From Rhodosorus marinus (lineage: Eukaryota > Rhodophyta > Stylonematophyceae > Stylonematales > Stylonemataceae): a stretch of DNA of 64,000 bases. Under the pieces are notes generated by a model. The model ran no database searches and was not told where the DNA came from. It saw only the letters and a program-made list of their open reading frames with translations. Each line of letters starts with the position of its first letter. Position 1 is the first letter of the stretch. Below are positions 31,116-42,250 of the stretch, piece by piece. The stretch covers positions 186,001-250,000 of the forward strand of contig JAMWBK010000012.1 in NCBI GenBank assembly GCA_029953675.1. The letters are read 5' to 3'. The position numbers and the translations under genes are program-made.

Positions 31116-32514
31116 ATGAGGCGAGCATATGAGATTGTAGAGCTATCACGTGAATGGGTGTGCTCAACGGGTGTGCTAGGGTTTTGGATTTCTTGTGGGC
31201 CACGTCATACGGGGTTTCGACGAATGAAATTCACAGGAATTTCAGATAGAAGTCTAGCTGTTAGGGATCTGGAGGAATGTGTAAATGGGGAGAGAGGTTG
31301 TTGTGCGGGTTGCAGTGGTGAGAAACGGGTAGCGAATGTGTTTGTCCGGAGACAATTGCTGGTTCATCATTGGAGAGCGCTTAGATCTCGAGTATGAGCG
31401 TTCATTGGGGATGGGTAGGAATTTGTAGGTATGAAGTGGTATATATTGGGTTCCGAGGGGGGGACAGTTGCTGTGTGTGGGGATGAGGGAGAAAGGAGGA
31501 GAGTAAAAGAGGGTTCTCTGGATCTGAACATTGCTGAGCAACGAGAAAGGTTTCTTTGTTGAGTTTTGAGAACGAAGATGAATCTCGCGTCGCTGGGTTC
31601 GATGAGGTCTTTCCGCCTGCGCGGATCGAGCCTGACTTTGACCAACAATGACAAAAAGATCAAGGAGACGAAGAAGGGCAACAGCATGAATTCAGTTCTA
31701 GGAGAGACGGATAACTGGTTGAGTGGGACGGACGTACTTGGGCATTCCGAGGTGCTCGATAGCGTCACCGGCAGCAGGATCGAACTTTTCGATGATCTGT
31801 GAAGGGACCGCGTCGTACACATACTTTTTACCTCAGCTTAAAATTTGTAGGCTGGGTGGGTGCCTCTTCGCGTGAACAGATTAAATATCAACTTACAATT
31901 TTAGAAAATCGAGAGCCTCTCAATCAAAACGATTTGACATGGCCCAGGACGAGGGAGCATCACCTAGGAAACTCAAGAAAGCGAAACTTATGAGAGGGTA
32001 CCCTTGGATATTGGGCCCTCTGCTTAAAAAAGGCAAGGCACAGGCTTCTAGCCTCTTCAATGAAAAAGAGACGAACGACAAGTAAGAGTGTGGGACGAAA
32101 GGCATGAGCAATGGTTCGGTTGAAAGCCGAGCGTTCAGAATTGGCGTCCGTGGTCCGCTGAAAGCTTCAATCACGGGGGACGATATCCAGCAGATTAGCA
32201 CACTCTCAATGTCATCAAGACCCCAATCCCAAACCTTATTCAATGTCCTCATCAAAAAGTCAAACTAGAACTCCTCAAGCTTGCCCGGCATCCCCTGGCC
32301 TCACATGAGGTGGGTGGGGGGTTGGTGGGCGTTTCTAGTTTTTCTCTGTTAAAAAACCTAGGTGTCTGAGTATCGTAGATTCCGTTGTCCTTACTTTATT
32401 CCGAACCAAGCACACTTGACCGTTTGTAGGATCACTATAGAGACGACTCCAGTCTCTGAGATCTTTCGACTAAGGAAAAACGGTCAGATGCACGCGAACA
32501 AAAACCCTAATCCT
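31116..32514. other. Noncoding or unrecognised region
   Basis: A plus frame at 31566-31802 (78 codons, MRTKMNLASLGSMRSFRL) and an opposite frame of 151 codons overlap each other. Neither has a recognised motif, and base composition does not choose between them. I leave both uncalled. The rest shows nothing I can name. Confidence 0.35.
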
Positions 32515-32815
32515 AGATAAAATACGCGGGGGCTTTGTCTTCCCCTGGTGTTCGTGCTTCGGCACTAGCACATCGCTTGGTACCCCTGATCATTGAGTGC
32601 TTTGGGTTCATGGACTCTGTTGGTTCTCGCTGGCTTCGGGAGTTGTTCCGCGAACGCCCTGACCGTCTTCAATCGTTGTTTACCCGCTTAAGTTTCCTGC
32701 TGTGGCGCATGAATGCCGCTTTGATGTTGGAGGCGCGAGTACTTCGCCGCGCTTAGTCTTTTTTTCCCCTCGGGGTTTTTTTTTTTTTCAGCCTCCGATT
32801 AAACCATTCATTCAA
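32515..32815 (+). mobile_element. Family B LINE 3' fragment
   Basis: It begins at ATACGCGGGGGCTTTGTC and encodes AGALSSPGVRASALAHRLV through EARVLRRA and stop. The hairpin, T-tract and tail (ATTCATTCAATC) follow. Near-identical to 55700-55994. Confidence 0.92.
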
Positions 32816-33299
32816 TCCTACCCGGACTTGGTGCTAAATGAAAGTTCAGTCAGCTGTCAGCTGCATCACCAAAGAGACTATGAGCAACCAAAACACCGGC
32901 CAGCAAACCCACCCGTGATCCGAAAGAACCCGAAAGGACACGGGTCTAGAATACGCCGGAGAACACCGTCGCGCCAGACCCAAATAGTCGAGAGAACCCA
33001 GGAAACCGGCTACCGAAACGTCAGGCTGCCACTAGGAAACATATGGAGATCTGAAAATAACCGAAAGCGTCCCCTTCACCAAAAAACTTTTAGACAATTC
33101 GTTTCCCTGCCTCTTAATGAATCGCAGACTACGCAATCGAAAGCAAACGGAAGAGACGAGTATGCTGCCCTGCGAAAACGTACATCCGGAATAGATCGAC
33201 AGGATGCCAGCAGAGAGGATTCATTTCCCCACCTCTTAATGCATCCCCAGCTACCTCACTCAAAAGCAAACGAAGAGACGAGTATGCTGCTGTGTGAAA
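32816..33299 (+). repeat. Intergenic with partial repeat-D edge and a 123-bp tandem pair
   Basis: 33045-33120 resembles 22230-22310 (CTGAAAATAACC, CTTCACC, AACTTTTA, ACAATTC). From 33104 and again from 33227 the text CTCTTAATG, AAAAGCAAACG-type and AGAGACGAGTATGCTGC recurs, a degenerate tandem of about 123 bp. No gene. Confidence 0.5.
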
Positions 33300-33465
33300 G
33301 TATACAGAGCACCCTGTTGAATACTTGGAACTCTTGCGGCGTCCAAGTGTCTCTCTGGGGCGATTTTCGAGTAGCATGCTTGTCGAAGCGCGCCATAGGC
33401 GCCTGGGTTTGCACGCTTCCCTACCTAGTTCTTAGTTCCTTTTCACCTCTTGCGTAGCGCTTCAG
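33300..33465 (+). mobile_element. Family A2 LINE 3' stub
   Basis: The last ORF2 codons (PVEYLELLRR-like to LHASLPSS) and the 3' UTR up to CTTGCGTAGCGCTTCAGG. It joins directly to the ORF1-containing copy that starts at 33466. Confidence 0.8.
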
Positions 33466-36400
33466 GGCCCTCGTCACCTGCGCATGGCGGTATCTGCGCA
33501 TGGCGGTATCCAGCTTCTTCGATCTGGAGAGGCGACTTGTGCTAACTTCGCGCTACAAGACAGAGCTGCAGCGGTTGGGGATTTTGGAGGGCTCTGCTTC
33601 CAGCACCACTTCCAGCGAGAGTGGTGAGGCAGGGGAGCAGACTGAGGGCATGGCGGTGGAGGACGCCCAGGTTACTTTGCTGAAGCCCGCGGGATCCGTT
33701 CCGCGAGCCTCGCGGAGTGGGCGGCTCACGACTTTGGTGCGGATAGGAGGAAAGAGAGCGAGGACCGACTCCCCCGGGTCTAAGGGGGAGAAGCACGATT
33801 AGCGCTCCAGGCACGGCTGCGAGGTCGCAGCCTATGGATCTACAGTCTTATGTCCTGAAGGAGGGCGGAGACTGGGGCATTTGGCGTACGCGTTTGCGGA
33901 GTTGGCTCCGGCGGTGGATTTCTTTGGAAGGAGGCTCGCTTCCTCTCCGTGGGGGCATTCCCCCAGTCGTCCTCCCTCGTGGAGACCTTCTAGTAGCTGG
34001 AACCATTCTCGATTTCATCTTCACGAGCCTGGCTCGTAACATTCGGGACACAGTCATTTGGGTTTTTCTGGGGGTCATGCCGCGCCTGATTCTGGCCCCC
34101 ATTCACACATCGGAGTCAGATGGCGAGTACGAGACCGACTGGCCCTGTTCTTGAAGGGAGACTTCGAAGTACTACAGCGCAGCTATTTGGCGTCGTCAGC
34201 ACCATCCGCCCGTCGGACTCGTCATGGCACAGTGTCGCCCGTGCCGGCTCGAGTACAGAAATTGGTAGCAGTGGGCGATTTAAGTCGAGCGGCGCGGGTT
34301 TTGGAGGGCCAGGCGCCTGTCCTCCGCTACGATGATAGTCTCGCCCAGACTGTGTCGTCTTTGTTCCCTGAGTCCGACGTGGACTTGTCCCCTGAATTCG
34401 AGGTATTCTTGGACCGTCCGGAGTTGGCCAGGTTTCGCATCGATCTGACGCTCAGTGAGTCTGACCTGGAGGATTTGCTTCGTACCTCACGTCGGGGACG
34501 CTGTCCCGGACCCTCCGGACTAAGAACAGAGGTATTGCAGGCCCTGAGCCAGCCTGTCAGAGCGCGCTTCTGAGGATCCTTAACAAGTTGTTCCAGGGCG
34601 TATCGGGTGCGTCTGCGCCATGGGAACATCTCCGGCAGGCACAGCTTTGCTTGCTCACGAAACCTGACCACCAGCCGGCCCACCCGCGTCTCCGGCCGAT
34701 CGGGATGGTGGAGACCCTACTTAAGTTAGCCGGGAGGTGGCTATGCCAGCGCCTTCGCCAGCGCGTCACAGCTTTTATGGCGCTCTTGCAAGTAGGGGTG
34801 GGATTTTCTGGGGGTTGCGAACTGATCACCCATGGCATCGAGCTAGAACGCGCCAGTAGGCCGGAGTGGGGAGTCTTGATGGTTGATTTCCGGAGGCGTG
34901 GCCGTTTCTATCGGGTATTTACGGAGGGGAGAGCCTCCCCTACTTGACAACGGAGGGCACTGTTTTTCAAGCACATACTGGCGTCCAACGAGGCGACCCT
35001 TGCGGACCTCTTCTTCATGCCTGTGCCCTACAGCTCGTACTTTTACGTCTTTCGACTGAGGTCTCGGATCTTCGAATCTGCGCGTACCACGATGACGTAA
35101 CATTGCTGGGCACCCCTGAGACCCTGGCTAGGGGGCTGACCGAGATCGAAGCGATTGCACGTCGCGTCGGTTTGACTGTGGAAACAGAAAAAGGCCCCTT
35201 AAAAATGTCGCTTTCTCCCCCCGAGGGACGTGTCGCTGGCCTCTTTGCCACCCACTCTGCGACTAATCAGCGAACGTGAAGGGTTCGAACACCACGGCGT
35301 CGGATTGGGGACTGACAAATTTGTCCAAGCTTCCTGCGAGCGAGTTTTGGCACGGCACAAGCAACTCACCGACGCCATTGAGCACCTACCCGACAGCATG
35401 CTGCAATCGGCCTGCTTGCTTTCCCGCTTTTGTGCCGGTCCCAGACTCAACTACTGGTTGCGCAGCCTGCCTCCAGCTTGGGGCTCGTGGATCGCGGCTA
35501 AAGCCGACGAGATGACCCTGCAACACTGGGGAACGCTCTTGGATGAGCCCCTCGATCTTGAAGCTGCTCCCGACAGGGACTTAATTCGTGCACAGATCGC
35601 TCTCCCGTTGCGATTAGGGGGATTCGGCGTCGCAGACCGTGGGCTGGTATGCTCGCCAGCGGCGGTTGCCTCCTGGGCTACCGCGCTGCGAACGTTGGTG
35701 ACCTTCCAGAGGCGAAGTGCCTGTCTCTTGGCTCGAGCTTTGACCAACGAGGATCCAGTGACCCTGCCGCCCCCGTTTTTGACAATTTATGATGGTCTTC
35801 AACACGCGTTCAGGAGGTGCAACGCCGTGCCGGACGCAAATCGGTCCCGCTTTCGTTCCTGGAGGGAGCTGTTATGGGGACGAGCTGAAGCGATTGAGGA
35901 TTGTCCCCTCGACCGAGTTCTTGCCGATGACGGAGAGGCTAGCCCCGGGTCCCCTGTTGCAGACTACCCGGGTTTGAGCCGATTGTGGAGCTCCCGCACT
36001 GATGTGATTCAACATAGCCTCACCTGGGGCCAACACAGTGCCGCTCACAGTCATGCTCAATTCTCCTCTCACGTCGCCTACCACTGCCGCTCGTCTCCGC
36101 GGCATGGGAGGCCACCTCTCGCACTTGTGGTTAACCACTCTACCGTCGTCATTGAGTCATCGTCTCGATGCTTTCCAGTTCCGTACTGCCGCACGGATCT
36201 ATCTCGGTTTGCCACAGGCTCCGTGGCACTCTAATCGGCCGTCTTTCTGTCAGGGATGTGAGAGCCGGATTGACGCTTGTGGCTACCACTTCCTGGGTTC
36301 CTGCGGACTGTTGAGAGGTCTCCGTACGAGGCGTCACACTCGCCTCAAGTACATCCTCAGCGAATTTTTGACTCGGATAGGGCATACGGTTGAGGTTGAG

Positions 36401-36900
36401 TCGGAAGTGCCCAGATCAATCTCGGGCTCTGCACCGCCCCGTTGTATAGCCGATCTCCTCGTCTTCGACGCTGCTGCCAGACGCTCAACATATGTGGACC
36501 TTGCGATTACCTGCCCCGTGGCCAGCGCCCACCTCACCGCAGCCGCCCGCCGCCGGGGGGCCGCGGCTTCAGCCCTTCGAAGAGTTAAGGAACGACGGTG
36601 TGCTGAGAGCATGGCCAGTCTGCCTTGCGCTGAGGGTCGCTCTCACCGGTTCCAGCCATTCATTGTGGAAAGCTTTGGTCACGTGGATAAGTCGGGTTTA
36701 GAGTGGTTGCGGAAATGTTTTGCTGAGCATCCTACTGAATATTTGGCGCTCTTGAGGCGTTTAAGTGTCTCCCTTTGGCGATATTCCAGCGACATGCTTT
36801 CCGAGGCGCGCCATTGGCGCCTGGGGTTGCATGCTTCCCTCCCTAGTTATTAGTTCCTCTTCACGTCTTGCGTAGCGCTTCAGGCTATGCTAGTAACGTC
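33466..36900 (+). mobile_element. Family A1 LINE, 5' truncated in ORF1, ORF2 disrupted
   Basis: 33500-33802 is the C-terminal part of ORF1 (MAVSSFFDLERRLVLTSRY). ORF2 starts with the ATG at 33834 (MDLQSYVLKEGGDWGIWRTR). One missing base near 34112 shifts the frame. A deletion of about 60 bp at 34890 removes RT motif A (the FRNAFNS segment, with its catalytic Asp neighbourhood), and there are further frame breaks near 34570 and 35195. Motifs B and C, the zinc knuckle, the RLE core and the end LHASLPSY remain. 3' UTR and tail end at 36900. It is inactive. It does keep the ORF2 start in frame where the copy at 49.7 kb has an indel. Confidence 0.9.
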
Positions 36901-37030
36901 CAGTGTCTCTGTCTGGCGATATTCGAGCAGCATGCTTGCCGAGGCACGCCATCGGCGCCTGGGTTTGCACGCTTCCCTACCTAGTTCTTAGTTCCTTTTA
37001 ACGGTTTGCGTAGCGCTGTAGGCTATGCTA
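36901..37030 (+). mobile_element. Family A2 LINE 3' stub chained onto previous tail
   Basis: It begins at AGTGTCTCTGTCTGG, the same 5' breakpoint as 8888, right after the tail CTAGTAACGTCC. It ends at GGCTATGCTAAT, where the next copy begins with microhomology CTAAT. Confidence 0.82.
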
Positions 37031-37685
37031 ATCGGTCGTCTTTCTGTCAGGGATGTGAGAGTCGGATCGATGCTTGTGGTTACCATTTCTTAGGTTCATG
37101 CGGACTGTTGAGAGGTCTTCGTTCGAGGCGCTACACTCGCTTCAAGTACATCCTCAGCGAATGCTTGACTCGGGTAGGGCATACGGTTGAGGTGGAATCG
37201 GAACTACCCAGATCGTTCTCGGATAGGGCACCGCCGCGCTGTATCGCAGATCCCCTTTTCTCCGATGCTGCCGCCAGACGCTCAGTTTATGTTGACCTCG
37301 CGATTACATGCCCTATGGCAAGCGCCCATCTCACGGCCGCCGTTCGCCGCCGGGGAGCAGCTGCTTCGGCCCTTCGCCGAGTGAAAGAACGACGGTATGC
37401 TGAGAGTATGGCCAGTCTGCCTCGCGCTGAGGGTCGCTCCCACCGGTTCCAGCCTTTCATTGTGGAAAGCTTTGGTCACGTGGAGAAGTCGGGTTTAGAG
37501 TGGTTGCGGAAATGTTTCACTGAGCATCCTGTTGAATACCTGGAACTTTTGCGGGGTTTAAGTGTCTCTCTGTGGCGATATTCGAGCAGCATGCTTGCCG
37601 AGGCGCGCCATCGGCGCCTGGGTTTGCACGCTTCCCTACCTAATTCTTAGTTTGGGGTTCCTTTTCACAGTTTGCGTAGCGTTCA
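37031..37685 (+). mobile_element. Family A2 LINE fragment with open RLE domain
   Basis: Open for 214 codons from the zinc knuckle (FCQGCESRIDACGYHFLGSC) to LHASLPNS. It carries IADPLFSDAAARRSVYVDL at the nuclease core. Its 3' UTR stops at GCGTAGCGTTCAGGCT, followed by the next copy. Confidence 0.88.
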
Positions 37686-38560
37686 GGCTCGTCTCCGCGG
37701 CATGGGAGGCCACCTCTCGCACTTGTGGTTAACCACTCTACCGTCGTCATTGAGTCATCGTCTCCATGCTTTCCAGTTACGTTCTGCCGCACGGATCTAT
37801 CTCGGTTTGCCACAGGCTCCGTGGCACTCTAATCGGCCGTCTTTCTGTCAGGGATGTGAGAGCCGGATTGACGCTTGTGGCTACCACTTCCTGGGTTCCT
37901 GCGGACTGTTGCGAGGTCTCCGTAGGAGGCGTCACACTCGCCTCAAGTACATCCTCAGCGAATTTTTGACTCGGATAGGGCATACGGTTGAGGTTGAGTC
38001 GGAAGTGCCCAGATCCATCTCGGACTCTGCACCGCCCGGTTGTATAGCCGATCTCCTCGTCTCCGACGCTGCTGCCAGACGCTCAACATATGTGGACCTT
38101 GCGATTACCTGCCCCGTGGCCAGCGCCCACCTCACCGCAGCCGCCCGCCGCCGGGGGGCCGCGGCTTCAGCCCTTCGAAGAGTTAAGGAACGACGGTATG
38201 CTGAGAGCATGGCCAGTCTGCCTTGCGCTGAGGGTCGCTCTCACCGGTTCCAGCCATTCATTGTGGAAAGCTTTGGTCACGTGGATAAGTCGGGTTTAGA
38301 GTGGTTGCGGAAATGTTTTGCTGAGCATCCTACTGAATATTTGGCGCTCTTGAGGCGTTTAAGTGTCTCCCTTTGGCGATATTCCAGCGACATGCTTTCC
38401 GAGGCGCGCCATCGGCGCCTGGGGTTGCATGCTTCCCTCCCTAGTTATTAGTTCATCTTCACGCCTTGCGTAGTGCGCTTCAGGCTATGCTAGTAAAGTC
38501 CAGTCCAGTAAAGTCCATGTAGTAGAGCCCAATAAAGCCAGTAAGGCCCAGAATATCAAC
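37686..38560 (+). mobile_element. Family A1 LINE fragment with long tail
   Basis: Open for 259 codons from RLRGMGGHLSHLWLTTLPSS to LHASLPSY, with zinc knuckle and RLE core intact. The tail from 38488 is a degenerate mix of AGTAAAGTCC, AATAAAGCC and variants to about 38550, one of the longest tails in the window. Confidence 0.9.
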
Positions 38561-38779
38561 AGAGAGCGACAGGCTTAGGAGTCCCAGATATATCAGCAGA
38601 TATTGCAGTCGTGAAAGGTTTCCACAACGGCTTTGATGTTGGCTTGGTACCAAACATTGTATGGTGAAATGCACTGCCTATTAGGTAGTATGTGAAAGGG
38701 CAAAAATCTGCCGTGAGCTCCTCCGAGGGGGGTCGAGCGGGTGGTAGTGGGAGGGCGCAAGTACGGGAGGAATATCTTC

Positions 38780-39830
38780 GCAGCTAGGCGAATCGGAGAA
38801 ATTTTCTTAAGTCATGAAGAGCTGCACGGTGTTTGGAAACCCCTTGTTGCGGGGTTTTTTTCTACTTGCCAGGAGGGTGTGACCTGGTGCCGTGCATTCG
38901 CAAGTTTTCCGAGCACATCTGAATTTCACCAATGATGTCAAAAAAAAAAAGCCGTTGGGAAATGGAATTTTATAAATAATTCCTTGGTTCCAACGTCGCT
39001 GGTAGAATCTTTTTGTAGCTAAGCAAGTCTTCTGTGGTCACTAAGAAAGAAGTGGATGGCGTTTTGGTCCAAGTCGTAAAGGTTTTTCGGCTTGTCTTGT
39101 GGGTGTTGAAGATTGGCTCGGTGTGGAGGATTCGCGAGTTTTCGGACGCAACTGGATTTTACCAATGATGCCAGAAAAGAAACAAAAACTCGTTGGGATA
39201 TTGATAGTTTTGAATAAGTTTTAGGAATAATATCTGGTGGACAGTGCCCATGGAATGAATGAATTTGTTTAACGGAGACTGAGAGCAGAAACCGCGGGGC
39301 AGAAAAAGCTGGACGGGGAGAAGATCGCGCGCCTCCAACATCAAAGAAGCGTTCGTATGCCATGGCGCGAGACTTAGACCCGCAAACGACCAGGAGAGAC
39401 GGGTCAGGCGGACGCGCACATCTCCCGAAGCCAACGAGCACCGCTGTAATCCATAAACCCAAAGCAATCAATGTCCAGAGGTACGACGTGATGAGCTAGA
39501 ACCGAAGCACGTATGTCTGGTGGGAGACAAAGCCCCCGCATATTTGCACCTCTTTAAGCCAAGAATGCGAAAGCTCGAGCTCAGAAAAATATATCGCACT
39601 ACGACAGTCTTCTGTAGTCAATGAAGAGCTGGATGGTATTATTGGGTCCAAGTTGCGCGGGCGGGTTTTTTCGGCTTATCTGGTGGCTTTAGGGGATTGG
39701 ACCGGGTGCGGTAGAATCGCAATCGCAAGTTTCCTTGCGCAACTAGAACGTTACCAAAGACTCCAAAGAAAAAAAAGCCGTTGGGAGATTGAAAATTATA
39801 AACAAGTTTTGGGTTTCACATCGGTTAGGA
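38780..39830 (+). repeat. Three degenerate tandem repeats of a secreted-gene 5' end
   Basis: Units near 38780-38995, 39020-39230 and 39595-39830 share a start like AGTCATGAAGAGCTG, then GGTTTTTTCGGCTT, then CGCAACTGGATTTTACC, then AAAAAAGCCGTTGGGA. Their start also matches the first about 70 bp of the gene at 40051 (AGTCATGAAGAACTGG...TTCGGCTTGTCTTGTGGC). None has a long frame. They look like dead partial duplicates of that gene's first exon. Confidence 0.65.
39258..39560 (-). mobile_element. Family B LINE relic inside the 5'-end repeats
   Basis: The minus strand reads decayed B codons (RAMAYERFFDVGGA for RMNAALMLEA) and ends in TAAACAAATTCATTCATTCC, an ATTC-tailed 3' end. It separates the second and third relic repeats and so was inserted after they formed. 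Confidence 0.72.
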
Positions 39831-40050
39831 GTTTTTATTGGTTTCCATTGGCTTTCGGGTTAGCCGATGGAAACAATACGAACGAATGGAAACAATAGGG
39901 CAGTATGACGGAGTTGCTGTGGAGTGAATGTGTGGAAGACTATAAGAATGCCTTGAGCTGCTACGGTAAGGTGCAGCAGAAGGAGGGTGTTAGAAATTTG
40001 GTATTGTACAGGAGCGGTATCGTTCAGTTGAAAGCTAAGTTTCTGAAGTC

Positions 40051-41595
40051 ATGAAGAACTGGGTGGTGTTGATCTTGCTTTTGGGCGTTTTCGGCTTGTC
40101 TTGTGGCGAAGTGGCTACTTCGTGCGCCACTTTTTTTAATCCTCAACTCTCGGTTTATACGCCTGAGGAAGAGTGCTTTGATCTCGAAATTAGGGGTGAA
40201 ATCGTTGGATCGGTGCAGAGCAGCGGGCACGTTAAAAGGCAGGGACCCAACGACGAAGAATTGTGTATCAGGTTCGAGTTTTGGGTTCGGGATGGACTTG
40301 GGATTAAACGAGCGAGGGTTGGCCTGTGGAACAAGGAGGTTCCTTTAGGGAAAAACCGGTTTACGCGGAAGAGAGTATTTGCAAATGACCCGAGTATGGT
40401 GAGAGTAGACGTCTGCTTGGATGACATTCCGAGCGAAACTGATTGCTGTATGAATACGATGTTCAAGCCGATATTAGTACTAGAAGCACGCGTGCGAATG
40501 GAGGACGGCATAGTGCGAACTGCTGGCTTGGTCCCTGTGCGCCCAACAGAAGCGAGACTGCAGGTCCCGAACGTCGCGAGACAAGGCGGAAATGGCGTTT
40601 GTTCTCACGAATCCATAAGTTTCCGCGCATGCGAATTGTTTCTGTCTGAAGGTGGTAAGGATTTTTGGGCTTGCCGTTTTAACGTCATGTGTGATTTCAT
40701 CGGAGGCTTCCCTGGGTTTTCCGGAATTAATCGCGTCGACATAGATGAAGGAAAGATTCAAGCGGTGGGTGTACCTTTCGAAGAAGGGATCGACCTGAAT
40801 CAGCTCGAACTATCGATTTACGAAATTCCCCTATCACAAGGACGGCCAACCGCTCCACCCCCGGGAGGAAGCTTCAGTGCGGAAGCGCTTACGGTGATCT
40901 CTCGGAATCCTGTACGCGTCCTGAGTACCACGGAGTTAATGATAGCGGAATTTGATGTACCAGAGCTAAAAAATGTTAATGGCGGTTTCCCGATGATCGA
41001 TACAACATTCGGATTCGCTATTGCTCTCCAGCTCAGACAACAGCTTCTACTCAATGACAGGCTTGCCGTCAGGGATCTTCAGCCAGTAACCCCACTACTG
41101 TTGGACTTTATCAGCTTCAGTAGCTACACAATGAAAGCTGATGGAGGCGGGCCAGTCCCGGATGGGTCGGTGGCAGCAGATTCCTTGTTTGGTCCCCCTC
41201 TGACCAATGGCATTTTCGGACGGATCGGTAGTGTTGTGTGTGGTTTCTGTAACGATCCAGAAACCCCGCCAGCATCCATAACAACCGAATGGTCGTCGCT
41301 AACATCGACACCGTTTGGCAGCCTCAACGAGGGCCAATTCCCATCTGTGGCAGCGCGTGCTCCAGGAATATGTCTCTATTCATTCAACAACGAACCTCCC
41401 GAATTGGTCACCATTGACTCGCCGTGTCCTAGAGAACAAGTACGATCGCCCTTGTTCCTCGTTCTCAAACTAATGCTTCCTTTGCTAATCAAACCGCTAA
41501 CAAACGCGCGCTTTCTGTATATTTAGCCTCGGTTTTTCACTGACAAGCCTCCGATCAAGGGACAGGTTGTCTGCGATTGTCAGTTCAGACTGTGA
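40051..41595 (+). CDS. Secreted Cys-module protein (2 exons), same family as 25422-26874
   Basis: Proposed exons are 40051-41439 and 41548-41595 (intron 108 bp, phase 0, GTACGA to AAG), giving 478 residues. Without splicing the frame runs on to 41526. The ATG at 40051 gives a signal peptide (MKNWVVLILLLGVFGLSCG). Residues 25-140 match the family N-terminal domain (NDEELCIRFEF; VCLDDIPSETDCC with Cys-Cys at 132-133). A longer middle follows, with a second Cys-containing domain (SFRACELF, FNVMCDF). The C-terminal part has CGFCNDPETPP and GICLYSF with a later DSPC. The short last exon ends VCDCQFRL, matching the CxCxxxL end of the 25.4 kb gene and supporting the splice. Role unknown; extracellular by signal peptide. 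Three dead copies of its 5' end lie upstream. Confidence 0.78.
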
Positions 41596-41975
41596 TCCAG
41601 TTTTGCCTCAGGAAAATCCTCGCACCATCGCGCAGTCGCAGCAAACGTAGTACCAGAGCGGAGAGGAGAACTCAGTTCCCACCATATACTGAAGTGCTAT
41701 GCTCTTAGGTTTTTAATTTCTGTTGGTATATGTAATACAATGTGTGTCAGCCCATTGTGTTGTCACTGGCGCGTTCAAGTGCAGCCTTAGATAAACGCGT
41801 ACACGTTACCACCGCAAGTTGCAAGTGAGTGCAATCAGCGCACTAGGCGCGGATTTACAGCGGCTTTATCGCTGGGGGATGTCCAATCTGCGCTGCTGTG
41901 AAGGCAAAAGCTTCCAACATTGCGTTCAGAGTTCCAAGCATATGTGGGCACCTATGCAGTTCAGCTAGTCTTCTG
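41596..41975. other. Downstream noncoding region
   Basis: No gene or repeat that I can identify. It should contain the 3' end and poly(A) site of the gene before it. Confidence 0.45.
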
Positions 41976-42250
41976 TGGTGGTTTTATTCGCTTTATTGGC
42001 TTTATTGGACTTTACTAGCATAGATTGGCTTTATTAGCATAGCCTACAGCCTACGCAAACCGTGAAAAGGAACTAAGAACTAGGTAGGGAAGCGTGCAAA
42101 CCCAGGCGCCGATGGCGCGCCTCGGCAAGCATGCTGCTCGAATATCGCCACAGAGAGACACTTAAGCGCCGCAAAAGTTCCAAGTAGTCAACAGGATGTT
42201 CACTGAAACATTTCCGCAACCACTCCAAACCCGACTTCTCCACGTGACCG
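41976..42250 (-). mobile_element. Family A2 LINE, 3' part, split by a B insertion
   Basis: The minus strand has the A2 C-terminus, stem-loop and a long mixed tail (41976-42040, AATAAAGCC and AGTAAAGTCC units). The ORF2 sequence is interrupted at GTGACC (42248) and resumes at 43047 beyond the B element. Confidence 0.88.
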
